Source: Lutjanus erythropterus
Taxonomy: Eukaryota > Chordata > Actinopteri > Lutjaniformes > Lutjanidae
Length of the DNA stretch: 64,000 bases
Assembly: GCA_020091685.1 (NCBI GenBank)
Contig: CM034595.1
Location: forward strand, 25,343,564-25,407,563
Reading direction: 5' to 3'
The notes below the pieces were generated by a model, which ran no database searches, had not been told where the DNA came from, and worked only from the letters and a program-made list of their open reading frames with translations. Both the position numbers and the translations under genes were made by a program. Positions 15,343-28,280 of the stretch are shown in pieces (position 1 is the stretch's first letter; each line of letters starts with the position of its first letter).

Positions 15343-15600
15343 TCATGTGCATAGCGTCAAATACATGACATTCCTGGAATTAAACCCATGTTGTGTAGAG
15401 AGATATTTCAGCATATTGCTGGTGTTTCCACTTTTACTTGAAATGATCATTTTACAGACAGTACAACTACTGTTGTCATCTATATTTGTGAAATTAAGCC
15501 ATGCTTTAGACTGTGTCTTGCTCTTCACCATGACTTCCTCCTGTTGCAAGTTTCCAGCAGTGTAGATGCATGAGTTTGACATCATTGTTTTGCAAAACAT
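15343..15600 (-). pseudogene. hAT-type transposase relic with degenerate BED zinc finger
   Basis: The minus-strand reading frame contains AWLNFTNIDDNSSCTVC and SKSGNTSNMLKYLSTQH, the layout of a BED finger (aromatic start, CxxC, GNTSNLxxHL...H) as in hAT transposases and ZBED proteins. The first zinc-binding His is replaced by Tyr (MLKYL for NLxxHL), so metal binding is probably lost. Nothing recognisable as an RNase H-like catalytic domain follows. A truncated, decayed transposon gene in hcn3 intron 5, antisense to hcn3. Confidence 0.55.
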
Positions 15601-15625
15601 GCCGGCATTGATAAAAGGAATAGAT

Positions 15626-15868
15626 CTTTTTCACAGCAGCCATTCTGACATGAAATAGCAGAGTAAACACAGGTGTCATCAATGATAGTAATTAAGGATC
15701 AGTTCCATTCAGGTCAAACAGAGTCAGGGTGCTGCCATTGTGCACCCTGGCTTACTGGAAAGGCTCTGCAACACTAAATGAAATGGGACCTTAATTAGTA
15801 TCATTGTGTTGGTATCACCTGTGTTTACGCTACTGTTTCATGCCAAAATAGCTGCTGAGAAAAAGGTC
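15626..15868 (+). mobile_element. Small MITE, family E copy 1
   Basis: Left end TTTTCACAGCAGCCATTCTG and right end CCAAAATAGCTGCTGAGAAA are imperfect inverted complements. A second copy is at 51,815-52,006, sharing TAAACACAG, TTAATTA and TACTGTTTCAT-like internal blocks. Confidence 0.6.
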
Positions 15869-16160
15869 TATTGATAAACACGGAGGCATATGATTTTGAT
15901 GGATCGGACAATTTGGAACTGGTTCTCAAATGGAACAGGATCTCGATTCCCATCTCTATTCACAAATATATGTTAAAGAAAGATGTAAAACATTAATATA
16001 ACAGGTGATACCAAACTGAGAACAGTAGCGTTTGTTATACTATTTGCAAAGTTAGAACCAGTTAAACCAAATGATCATAAGATAAAACTGAGGGGTCTCA
16101 ACATGATTAATAGGATAGAGTCAAAAACACATTTTGGTAACTTTACCTGTAGCATAAGAC

Positions 16161-17150
16161 CAGAGGTGGACAAAGTGCTCAACCCCAGTGCTTGAGACAA
16201 AATATAGATACTCCTGTTCAAATATAACCCAATAACAAGTAAAAGTTGCTCAGTCAAAATTTTACTCATGTTAGAGTACTTGCTTTTAAAACTACTTAAG
16301 TATTCAAAAGTACAAATTACAAAGTACATTTTCTAATATCAGTACATTGCTGTGTTTTCACGGTGCATTTACAGAACCTTGTAACTCTTTGTAACCACCT
16401 AATGATGCACTGACCTGCTTGTAGAACCACTCTGCTACACAAAGTCTATAGAAACACCTATAAAAACTTCAGCATAGAAATGCAATCAAAAACAAAAAGG
16501 ACAGCTATTGTCATTTTCTGATGTATCTGTATTGAAATCACTGCATAAAATTAGAATGAAGCCAACTGTGAGGAGTTCTTGAAGTCTGTTAAATAACTAA
16601 CTAATATTAACATTAATTATGTGGTGTTTTTCATACCGATAAAAACAATCCAACATTAGAAGCCTGCCTGGAATTATTTCACTTTTTCTAATCATAATAA
16701 CATCTTGAGATTTCATTTTGTCTTACACTGTCATTACCAAGTTTTGTTTGAATGAAAGAGGGAAGAGCTTGCTTGCTCTTGTTACAGAGTGCGCCTGGAC
16801 AACGTATTTCCACTTATACATCAGTCCCAGTTGAGGGCGGGTACTGTGATTGGTTTGCTCCTGTGAGGAACACAGCGTGTGGCCAATTGCATTTTAGAAA
16901 AAAAAAAAAAAAACAGCAACAGCTGACTTAAAAGCTACGCTTAACCTAAAAGTAACAACACAACCTTCTTAGAAATGTAGTGAAGTCAAAAGTACAGTAT
17001 TTGTCTTGTGTGGATGTAGTGGAGTGAAAGTCATAAGTTTAAAAAAAAACCCCAAAAAAACCCAAATGCTCAAGTGAAGTACAAATACTCAAAAAATGTA
17101 CTTATGTACAGTACTCAAGTAAATGTACTTTGATACTGTCGACCACTGCA
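16161..17150 (+). mobile_element. Family D (ACTTAAGTA type) non-autonomous element, copy 1
   Basis: Starts CAGAGGTGGACAAAGTGCTC and ends ACTTTGATACTGTCGACCACTG. The flanks carry the AAGTAAAAGT / ACTCAAGTAAATGTACTTTG motifs that mark a very abundant teleost DNA element. Other copies are at 23.9, 27.7, 29.7 and 59.2 kb. Confidence 0.65.
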
Positions 17151-17771
17151 AGACTGACATGACACCTGCCATTAAAATGAAGAAGTCTTTGTGAATGTTT
17201 ATGACCTTTGTAATTAAACTTTGTTCGGTCAGTTACGTCACTTTTAATGCAAAGTTTATATTGTTTTCAATGTTTTTATTATGTTGTAAACATGCCATAG
17301 CAGACCTAATTATCAAACCTAAGGAAAGTATCTATCTTCATATGTTAACATTACATCTAACTGTCATATATGTTGTTTTTTTTTACTGTGTCTATCATGA
17401 AACCATTATAATTGTGTCATAAATAATTTCCTGTGAATAGTGCACTTACTGTCTGCAATTTGAGTATCTAAGTAATGTAAAATATATCCACTATATACAG
17501 GAGTTCTACCAAAATTTTTCATAACTGAAAATAAAAAGTAGAGTCCATTGCAAGTAAACTGTGGCAACACTATAACTCACCTGTCAGTGAGAGTGTAAAG
17601 CAACAGATTATGGTACATAATAATAAGCTTCTTGCTTTAAGCAGATACATGCCAGAAAGGTTGGGAACCAGTTGACTCATAAATCTTCTTTCTTTTCTTT
17701 TAAAGTCAATGTGTGCATGATTGTTTGTGGATCCTTGACCTGTGTGTGTGTATGTTTCTGTGTTATTGCAG

Positions 17772-17918
17772 TACAAGCAGGTGGAACAGTACATGTCGTT
17801 CCATAAGCTTCCTGCAGATGTTCGGCAAAAGATCCACGAGTACTATGAGCACCGCTTCCAGGGGAAAATGTTTGATGAGGAGAACATCCTGGGAGAACTC
17901 AGCGAGCCTCTTAAAGAA
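17772..17918 (+). CDS. hcn3: hcn3 exon 6: proximal C-linker
   Basis: 147 bp, as in mammals. [20 protein letters not shown], then [20 protein letters not shown] and GELSEPLKE (residues 432-480): the A'-D' helices of the C-linker, which form the intersubunit elbow-on-shoulder contacts that pass cyclic-nucleotide binding to the S6 gate. GELSEPL is the HCN3 form as I recall it (GELNGPL in HCN2). Acceptor TTGCAG, donor GAA|GTAATA, phase 0. Confidence 0.96.
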
Positions 17919-18032
17919 GTAATAAATTCACAAACACCCACACGCTTACACATACAAACCACAAATGTTCTGTCCTCTGGCTAATCTGTCTTCCTTCCCT
18001 TCACCCTTCATCTCCACTGTCTCTCTCTTCAG

Positions 18033-18273
18033 GAGATCGTCAGCTTCAACTGCCGCAGCCTGGTGGCTAACATGCCTCTGTTCGCCAACGCTGATCCCAA
18101 CTTTGTGACTGCTGTGCTGACCAAGCTCCGCTTTGAAGTGTTTCAGCCTGCAGACTTCATCATCCGCGAGGGCACAGTTGGACGGAAGATGTACTTCATC
18201 CAACATGGACGAGTCAGTGTTCTGACCCGTGGCAACAAGGAAACAAAACTGAGCGATGGGTCGTACTTTGGAG
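18033..18273 (+). CDS. hcn3: hcn3 exon 7: distal C-linker and first half of CNBD
   Basis: 241 bp, as in mammals. [20 protein letters not shown] ends the C-linker. [36 protein letters not shown] and LSDGSYFG form the beta-roll (residues 481-560). It ends GGA G|GTGAGA in phase 1, completing Glu561, the conserved FGE glutamate that contacts the cyclic nucleotide. The preceding intron is only 114 bp (17,919-18,032). Confidence 0.97.
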
Positions 18274-19833
<1,560 letters not shown>

Positions 19834-22178
19834 GCAGGAAGAACTCCATGCTCCTGAGGAAGTCTTCCCAGGGAGGTTCTCTGGGGGGCAGCATGGGTCG
19901 TGGTGGAGGCCGTGGTGGAGGTCCTGGAGCCGGAGGAGGCCTGGCGGCCGGCAGCCTTGGTTCTTGCGATAGCATCCTGGTGCAGCAGATCGTCAAACAC
20001 GACAGCATGCCAGCCATGCAGGACGCCATTGCTGCCGCTGCTGCAGGAAGAGGTGGAGTCATGGGGGGAAGCGGCACAGTGTCTCCTCGGCCACGCCCGG
20101 TCATCTGGGCCCCGCTGGTTCACGCCCCCCTGCAGACTGCAGCTGCCACCAGTAATGTAGCCATTGCTCTCATGCACCAGCAGCAGCAACAGCAGCAGCA
20201 GCTGCAGCAGCTGCAGCAGCAGCACGCACTCGGAGGTGCTTTCTTCCTGCCCTCCCCTCTTGTCTCCCCCTCTCCGTCCTCCTCCTTCCCTCTGTCTCCT
20301 CCCCGTGCTCCTGTGCTGCAGCCCCTACGCCCCTCTGTGAGCTCTCTCATTGGGATGATGGCGATTGGAGGGATGGGTGGTTTGTCCCCAAGAGGATTTC
20401 CTGCCTCTCCCTCCTCCATGGGTCCTCCTGGTGGGGTGACATCACCCCCTGTTGCTAAAACTCCACCCACACAAGCTTCCTCTGTCCCGACGTCTGTCCA
20501 ACAACAAGGGAGGACTCTTCATTACAGCCTCCGCCTCCAGGCTGATCCCTCAATGATCACCGGATCACTTGGAACCCCAACAGGTGCAGGGCCACCAACT
20601 CCACCCATCCACAAGGTACCTCCTACCAACCCTCCTGCTCCTTCTGGTATCCCATCAGATGGAGCTATGACAGGCCAGCAGGGAGCAAAAGAAGCTTTAC
20701 TACGTCACGGAGGAAACAGCTCTCAGGGTCTGCCAGCGCTGGGCAGACTCACCCAGGAGGCCCGGCTGCTGTCAGCCTCACAGCCCACTCTGCCTCACCG
20801 CTCCTGGGTTGGAGTGCAGCCCCACCCACCCCTCCACCGTAAGGCCTCTGGAGGTAATCTGCTGGCGGCTCCTTTCCTGGCAGGGCAGTTAGCCAGAGGA
20901 GGCAGCGCGGGCATGCTGTCCTCTCACGCTCCTGTGCAGCCAGTGACAAATATACCGTTGAATGCACAAACACAAGCCACAGTCCCTGTTCAGCCCACAG
21001 CTACACCCACACCTCCACCTGCACACATGCCCTCTGCAGCTTCTCTTCCATCTTCATCCCCTCCAAAGCAGACCCCACTCTCCTCCGCAGCCCCTTCACC
21101 TGCACCCACCCCCTCCTCTCCTACACCTGTACTCTCCCAGCAACCTCGTCCTAAACCAATTCCAATGCCCCCATCTCGCTCCTCCTCTCCTCCTCCCTGC
21201 TCCACCCCTCCTTCAGCAGGAACACACCCGCTGACGCTCTCATCGACTCCTCGTCCCAAGCCAATCCCTACACCCTCTCCACGCTCTTCCTCTCCTTCTC
21301 CCTCCTCCACGCCACCTCCATCTTCTGTCTCTACCCCGGTTCCACTACCTCAGACATACGGGCCCAAATCATCTCTCACCTCCTCCTCTTCTCCACCTTC
21401 ATCCTCTTCTCCACCACATCCCCAGAGCCCTCGAGCCAAGACGTCCAACACGCCTCCTTCTGCTTCTCCGTTGTCCGGCCCCAGTCCCGCTCCAACCCCA
21501 ATCCCGTCTCCAATACCGACTCCTACTTCCCGCACCCGTGCTTCTACACCTGCCCAAACTCCAACACCTGTTACTCCAACCCAGGCCCTTACTCCATCAC
21601 CTTCCCCATCTTCCATCCCTGTCACACCTGTCCCCGCTCGAAGTCCAACCCCTTGTCTCCAGCCGTCTGTCTCCAGCTCAGCCAGAGCTTGCCCAAAACA
21701 GGCCTCGCCTCTAACCCCAACTGCATCTCCATCGCCAACACCAGCTAGTACTAGTTCTCCAACTAAAGTAACATTCTCAGTTCAACCTGTAAAACAAACC
21801 CCACCTGTCGTTGCTCCAAGCCCCATTTCAGGCTCTAAACCAAGCCCAGCGACCACCCCATCCTCAACAATTTTAAGCCCAAAGCCGAGCTCCATTAACC
21901 CTTCCTCTACCTCTTCCTCCACCTCCGCCACCTCTCCCAGTCCTCAGTCCTCCTCTGCTCTCCCTCTAAAACCAACCACCACACCTGCCCCTTCCCATCC
22001 CTCAAAACTCAATACAACCTCGACCCCTGCCCAAGCCTCTCAGACAACCACTACCACGCCTCCCCAGTCAGCACCTGCCAACACCACCTCCCCTAAAGGT
22101 GGGAAAAAGGACTCTCAGCTGCCACTCGCCAGAAAAGACTCAGAGGGACTGAGACACAAACTGCCTGCCAACATGTAA
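19834..22178 (+). CDS. hcn3: hcn3 exon 9: long disordered C-terminal tail
   Basis: 2,345 bp, 780 residues (617-1396) to TAA. It opens GRKNSMLLRK, the end of the C-helix. HCN3-specific conserved motifs follow: RPVIWAPLVHAPLQ and TSNVAIAL (about 701-728), a polyglutamine run (about 731-745), and LLSASQPTLPHR (about 926-937). Residues about 990-1370 are almost only Pro/Ser/Thr with short basic breaks (PRPKPIPMP, PRPKPIPTP repeats). The last three residues are ANM, the HCN3 counterpart of the SNL that binds TRIP8b in HCN1/2/4. Human HCN3 totals 774 residues and has only about 60 after the SASQP motif, against about 460 here. The frame is uninterrupted, and an unconstrained frame of this length would probably contain stops, so the expansion looks translated. 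Confidence 0.95.
20178..20222 (+). repeat. hcn3: CAG repeat encoding polyglutamine in hcn3
   Basis: Mostly CAG, with one CAA and two CTG codons, giving eight Gln, then LQQLQQQ, directly after the conserved TSNVAIALMH motif. The repeat is in frame and could vary in length between individuals. Confidence 0.95.
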
Positions 22179-23545
22179 GAAAGAAAAGGAGGAAAATCTC
22201 TTAGGAAGTTTGACTTCTGCGTCATGGATAAACAGAGTTGTGTCCATGTTGGCACCAGACGTCCAACAATCTCATGTGGACGGTACATCTTGTTTGCATT
22301 CACCCTAGGATGTGATTGTCTTAGAACATCAGGTGTTCATGTGACTCTCAACCAAGCCATTGATGGATGGAGGAGAAAGACTTTATGGATCTGTTGAGTG
22401 AGTGTGGCTGGTGCAGCCAGTGATGGTAGAGTCTAAAAAAAACATCCAAATGTATACATACATATCTGTGTTAGTGATTGTTGGAGCAAGCAGGGGAGCT
22501 GAAGTGGAAACAGTCAAAATGGGATGGAAGCAATAGCCGAGAGTCAGAAAAATGGGTGAAAATATGTGAAAAGTCTCCATTTTCTTGACAATGGAAAGAG
22601 CAATACATGTGAAACATTTGCGACTCTCATAATGTGACAAGAAATGACCTCGACAATAATCATAAATGTGAGAAAACAATAATCTTTATGCTGTTGGGAA
22701 GAAAGAAAGTCTATTGTGGCAATAGAGCTCCCAGGTTTCCAGCTCCAACTCCCTCTTGCCTCCCATTCTGCACCAAAGTGTAATATTTTCTCATCAAAAT
22801 AATAATAATTATAAGGATATAGAGTTGAAAAATCACTGTAAAGTCGATACTCATATGGATTTTAATAATTAGGAGCTGTCCACTGGTAGTTTTGTTGTCC
22901 CAGGTGTGTGTGGTGTTTAGTTTTTGAACAAAACTTTTAAACCTACATGTTCAATCATTCTGACGATTTCTGTAAATTGTGTTTTTATGTGTGACGCACA
23001 ATACTCCTCCGCTGTGCACTGTGGCTCACTTGATTTCGTTCCACCTGTAAATACGTGCCTCTCTGTGGGTCTGTTGTGTGCTTCCTCACTCCTCAACCTC
23101 TCTTAGTCTTTCATCTCTTGTCTGTCTTGCCGCCTTTCATCTGATTTCACAGCTCTGGTCGCTAACTGTTTCTTTGACGGTTGCTCACACAGTCTCTCTC
23201 CCTTTCTCTCGGTTTGCCCGACACTTTGCTCTTTGCTGCCATCAGCCTCATGTCCGATTCGCTCCTCCTTCTGTCGGCCGACGACACTGTTTGAGCACCA
23301 TTTCCAGTGATGTTTGATGTTTTGTGTGGGTAGCAACAAGGCATTTCTGTCTTAACCCCTGATACCATGTTGCCTAGACTATATATATTAAAGGACCAAA
23401 TGTTTTATTTTTTATTTATCACAGCTATAGCTTTTGAAAAGAAAAAAATAGCTAATAATGCTGTTACAATGATGATGTTGAGCGTGGTGTTGAAGGTGAT
23501 TATTACGATTTCGATCATGATGAGGATGATGATATTATTGACATC

Positions 23546-23546
23546 C

Positions 23547-23601
<55 letters not shown>

Positions 23602-23602
23602 G
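23546..23602 (+). repeat. (GAT)n trinucleotide repeat
   Basis: About 18 GAT/ATG units in the presumed hcn3 3' UTR. It creates artificial poly-Met and poly-His/Ile frames. Confidence 0.95.
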
Positions 23603-23633
23603 GTGATGATGATGGTGTATATCTGGATGTAAG

Positions 23634-23639
23634 AATAAA
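23634..23639 (+). terminator. hcn3: Candidate poly(A) signal of hcn3
   Basis: AATAAA, followed 20-45 bases later by GT-rich TTGTTGAGTGTGTTGAGG, the usual downstream element for cleavage. Earlier or later sites cannot be excluded. Confidence 0.55.
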
Positions 23640-23874
23640 GTGGATTTAGATATCATCTTGTTGAGTGTGTTGAGGTATGAGCTCATTCGTGTATTTACAT
23701 GTGTATTTAAAGTACTGTTAGATTAACCACAGAAAGAACATATATGGGTTTTTTTTCAAATTCCAACTTGAATGTTGATGACTTGCAATTTTTGGACATT
23801 TACAGAGCAGATTGAAAACATTTTACTTTTAAATGTATTTGCTTTTGGTTTCATTTGAAACTTTTTAATTTCAC

Positions 23875-24426
23875 TAGTGGTGGAACTAATTTCCCTCAAG
23901 TACTGTACTTAAGTACAATTCTACTTGTACTTTAGTATTTTCATTTTATGCTACTTTATTCTTCTTCTCCACTACATTTTGAAAGGGAAATAGTGTACAT
24001 GTTATTCACACATTTATTTTAACAAAATTTAGTTACTTTAGTTAGTTACTTTGCAGATTCAAATTATTTCTACAAAAAATAATCGGCTAATAAATTTTGA
24101 TGTATTATTATGGATTCAGCTACTTGACATTATATAAAGTAGTTTAAAATAGTTTGACCTCTAGCTGCAACATTAATGTGATGAACACATTAACATACCA
24201 GTAATTATAATCCAGTTATATAATGTATTATTCTGACTTTGTCCATTTTGCAGAATGAGTACCTTTATTGTTGGAAATTTAAATACAGTTTATTTTGATG
24301 CCAATATTGATCTACTTTCACTTCAGTAAAGTTTTGCACAAATCTTACCTGTGATAGATTTTTTTCTACTTTGTGGTTCCGTTATTTTTACTTAAGTAAA
24401 GATTTAAGTACTTTTTACACCACTGA
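23875..24426 (+). mobile_element. Family D element, copy 2
   Basis: TAGTGGTGGAACTAATTTCC at the left, then TACTTAAGTACAATTC; GTAAAGATTTAAGTAC and TTACACCACTGAA at the right. Same family as 27,671-28,280. Confidence 0.65.
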
Positions 24427-24724
24427 ATTTCAGAGGCTGACAACCCCAAGACACCATTATAAAGACTAAGCAACCTATTAATGTGAGGGTGTTACTTCCC
24501 CAAAATTATGGAGCTGATAAATACAGTAAAGTAAAAAGTACAATATTTCCTCCTGAATTGTAGTGAAGTAAAAGTAAAATATAAAATACTTCCACTTCTT
24601 GTTTCCACTTCTGCCTATGGATAAGGATTTGTTGTTTTTGTAATCTGAGTGAACTAATCCTTTAATTTGCATGTTTCATTTTACTTTATAGCATCTCTTT
24701 TATAGTAATATAATTATTTGTATA

Positions 24725-25200
24725 GCATTTATCAAAACAAAGTTACAAAGTGTCTCGCATTGCAAGCAAAGAACACATAAAATATAACATAAAAACACAC
24801 AAAACCAAATTTAAAATGGCAAAACCCGTAACCTGAATAAAAACTGCAAGCCTGTACGACAAAAGTGCATTTTAAGCTTAGATTTAAAAGAAGACACTGA
24901 CTCAGCCTGCCACATCTCCTCAGGCAGGTTACTGCAAAAGCTTTGTCCCCGTTAGTTTTCTGCACAGAGTCTGGAACAGATAAAAGGCCCTGCCAGAGGT
25001 TCTCAAAGTGCAAGCAGAGTTGCACAGGGATTTAAGATCTGAGGAGTCAGGCCATTTAGTACCTTGTAAGAATTAAAAAAAAAAACTTTAAGTCAATACT
25101 GAAACATATTGGATGCCAGCCAAAGAGACTAAATTTGGGGTGATATGATCAACCTGTTTGCTCTGATAGAATTACAGCGTTCTGTACTGTAAAGAGCCCG
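24725..25200 (-). repeat. Retroelement-like dispersed repeat (probable LINE/SINE remnant)
   Basis: On the minus strand it ends CACTTTGTAACTTTGTTTTG followed by ATAAATGCTATACAAATAA, the kind of 3' end I associate with teleost retroelements. Upstream text (GGTACTAAATGGCCTGACTC, CTGTTCCAGACTCTGTGC) looks like a degraded body. No domain remains; superfamily unassigned. Confidence 0.4.
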
Positions 25201-25925
25201 TCAGTACTTCAGGATACGGAGCACCACTTGAGACTCGACTCGGACATGATCACCCCGTGACTCATATTTGGACCCACTCATGATCTCTGAGAATTTTTCA
25301 GCACTGCTGTGTGTTAAAATAACATGTTGTGTGAGTGATCAGTTGAAAGGTTAAGAACTGTCCTGGCTCTGCTGCTGCTGCTCCTGCTCCTGGATCCCCA
25401 ACCCTAATCCTGTACCTCTCAGCAGAGGGCAGACACACTCACATCCAAGGTTAAGCTTGTGAATGTGGGGACACTTAAATCTCTGCCGCTCTTGACTGAA
25501 CTAAATGAATATCCGTCTTCATGAGGACAGATTACAGACTCACTGATACACCTGCCTCCCCTTCCCTTCCTGTAACTTTCCCTCCCTCACACACATTCGT
25601 TTTACCTCTCCTCTCTCATTAACGTCCAAGTGGTTTTTAACAGCCCTTCAGCCCATGTAGGCGGCGATGAGAGAATTATTTTTCACCTCTACGAGTTAAG
25701 AGGCATCAACATGTTGAATTTACACTTGTTATTATTTCCACTATGTTTGAACAGCACCTGCTGAGTCTCACAAAGCAGCATAAATGTGTCAGTAAGAGGA
25801 TGATTGCCTTTCTGCAAATGTTTGAGGGTTTTGTGTTTCTTTGTTTGAGAATTACACTGACATTTTTAATTGGAGGAAAGAAGAGAGGCTGTAAACTATG
25901 AGAGAAAAGCACATGGAGGTGAACA
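25201..25925. other. Intergenic, nothing assigned
   Basis: Mixed-composition sequence with a CTG/CTC-rich patch at about 25,370-25,395. I see no repeat or gene here. Confidence 0.5.
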
Positions 25926-26977
25926 TGCACTGTAAAAAAAATGCAAGAATTTATCAGAAACAGCTAATCTTTTCTCATTATCTTAATGTAATTAAGTAAA
26001 AATGTTTCATTTATTCCAGTTAAAGCTGCTACAAGGAACTCTGATATTTTGTTCATTTTGGAGGCCCCTGTGTACAAATTCAGTAGCGTCTCCACTGTAA
26101 TAACTACAAAATATCATGTCAAAAATAAAATTCTCTTAAGAAAAATCTCTTCCTGATTCATACACTCACTGTGAGTTTGCATTGAAAAATGTAAACGCAG
26201 GCTAAAGAAGAGAATCTGACCCAGTGGCGTGCATTAAGAATAACTATAACTAAAAGTTATATAATATTAGATTGAGAATGTTTCACAGTCAAATAAAAAC
26301 TCTTTGTAGTGGCTTTAATTAAACTTCTAGTATTTATTGTCAGAACACTCCAGAACTTATAAACATGAGTTCTTCTAACTTGAAGTCTTGAAATGATGAA
26401 TTTAATGAATGTACGGTACAGAGTTCAATAAACTCATTAGGTCTAAATTAAGTTTCTAAGAAACATGATCATCATATTAGTAGACTTCCCAGCATTCATC
26501 TTTTTTATAGTTTGAAGAAAATATGTAGGTGAAAACAATATGTTTCTCTAACACACTTTAAGATAAATCATGATTGTTTGTTTTCATAATAATGATAATT
26601 TCACTGTGAACCACGATGAAGGTTACTGTTCAATTCAGTCTCTGCCACCTTGCTCTTAATATGTAATAAATTTACTGGGATATTGTTTTCAGAAGACCTT
26701 ACAAACTGAGAAAATGTGAAAAGAAATCAGATTTGTTTGTTGTATTGTCAGTGTGACTGAAGAGTTGTTGGTTCAGCTTAATATCTTAAGCTCACTGAAC
26801 ATGTTTTCTCAAGTACAACTGAATTAATATCACATTTATTTGACCAAACATTATTTGTTTTGAATCATTACTAAATTATCTCAACTTGTCTTTCAGAATT
26901 CAGTCTCAACTTAAGGTAACCCAGACACTAACTTTCTTTTGTAAGTAAAAACAATTCGTTAATTTTTTACAGTGCAC
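25926..26977 (+). mobile_element. MITE-like element, family F, with a nested family B copy
   Basis: The left end TGCACTGTAAAAAAAATGC and right end TTAATTTTTTACAGTGCACT are inverted complements. Repeat family B (26,030-26,320) sits inside, so family B inserted after family F. The same terminal type bounds 61,703-62,055. Confidence 0.6.
26030..26320 (+). repeat. Dispersed repeat family B, copy 2
   Basis: Starts GCTGCTACAAGGAACTCTG; contains GGCCCCTGTGTACAAATTCAG, AATCTGACCCAGTGGCGTGC and TTAAGAATAACTATAACTA, matching the copies at 46,850 and 59,905. Confidence 0.7.
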
Positions 26978-27670
26978 TGTATTTCTAACCATGTTTCTAC
27001 TCTTCTCCAGTGCACAAGTAGAGTAGTTTTGTAGTGGAGGCCTCAGTTGACACTTGTGAGGGATTCAGGCCTGCTGACTGTACAACGACCACTAGATGGC
27101 GATGGCACTTTAATAATCAAATCAACACAGCAGGAAGAAGGAGCACCTGCAAAACAGCACCATTTATATTGCATTTTATTACGCATACATCTGTACAGTC
27201 ACATGAGACAACAAGAGAGAATTTAATTTGAAGAATAGAAGTGGAGTGTGGAGCAAGGAGACAGTGCAGAGGAGGTTAATGATGGCAGACCAGCCTGGAT
27301 TACCAGCCATGAATAGAGGTGGGGGGATAAACAGGTCTGTAATTGCTGCCTGTCATTCTGGCTCTGAAATAGACTCAGACGTCTTTACACTGCGGCTCCG
27401 CTGCAAACAAAGTACACTGGCAGAGAGTTTAAGGGGCTATAAAATCCTAAATATGAGTACGTTGTTCCTTACAATACTACAGTGTTGCATTACATTGTAA
27501 TAGCAACAGTCTGTGTGCATTTGTCCTGCAAGTTTAATCACTGGATTGATATAATCCTCAAGTCATGCATCCACAAACACACTGAAGGGTCCCTTTGTAA
27601 ATTCTTATGCTTTTAAACAGGGGTGACTTTTAAAATTGTGCAAGGTCTGATCATGACCCCTCGCCACAAG
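26978..27670. other. Intergenic, nothing assigned
   Basis: Two short overlapping frames (27,034-27,231 and 27,228-27,500) have no recognisable domain and no splice context. I see nothing else. Confidence 0.5.
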
Positions 27671-28280
27671 CAGTGGTGGAAGAAGTACTTAGATCTTTTA
27701 CTAAATTAAAAGTATCAATATGTGTGAAATACTAGTAAAAGACCTGTATTCAAAATATATACCTTAAAGTACTCATTCTGCAGAATGGACCATTTCAGAC
27801 TCATATATACGCAGTATATTACTGGAATATAATTGTTGGTGTATTAATGTGTTCATCACCTTCATGTTGTAGTAAATAAAGGTGGAGCTAATTTTAACTA
27901 CTTTACATCTTGCTGGTTAACTTAATCCATAATAATATTTAATCATTTTATTAGTTGTTTTTTGTATTAATAATAATAAAGTAAGGCAAAGTATTAGCAC
28001 CAGGCAAAAGGGGGAAACGTATTTTGAGTTGAAAGGTTGAGAATGAATTCAAAATGGTATTTCAACTTTATTTTCAACACTTTGACTTTATTCTAGAAAT
28101 GCAAAATTTTAAAAAAACCTCTTCCTCTTCTGTAGCAACATAACTAGTAACTAAATCTGTCGAAATAAATGCAGTGGAGTATATTTGCATGGAGTTGAAA
28201 TATAATTAAAATACACAAATACAAGTATCTCAAAATTGTACTCAAGTACAGTATTTGAGTAAATGTACATTCCACCACTG
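27671..28280 (+). mobile_element. Family D element, copy 3, complete ends
   Basis: CAGTGGTGGAAGAAGTACTT at the left and GTACATTCCACCACTG at the right give a clear inverted repeat (CAGTGGTGGAA). About 610 bp and no ORF: the best preserved copy of the family in the window. Confidence 0.8.

Larger units (their letters stand above)
14749..17771 (+). other. hcn3: hcn3 intron 5 (3,023 bp)
   Basis: GTGAAA donor, TTATTGCAG acceptor. Largely mobile DNA: a family C start at 14,842, a hAT/BED relic at 15,343-15,600, a small MITE at 15,626-15,868 and a 990 bp family D element at 16,161-17,150. The last about 600 bp are AT-rich and unassigned. Confidence 0.85.
22179..23660 (+). other. hcn3: hcn3 probable 3' UTR
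   Basis: No ORF of note. The only canonical AATAAA I noticed between the stop codon and 23.7 kb lies at 23,634-23,639, which implies a UTR of about 1.45 kb. The end contains a (GAT)n tract just before the poly(A) signal. Confidence 0.6.

Noticed and set aside
20990..21625. Gly/Glu/Val-rich minus-strand frames
   Set aside because: Complement of the Pro/Ser/Thr tail of hcn3; no independent evidence.
23405..23686. Poly-His/Ile and poly-Met frames
   Set aside because: Produced by the GAT repeat.
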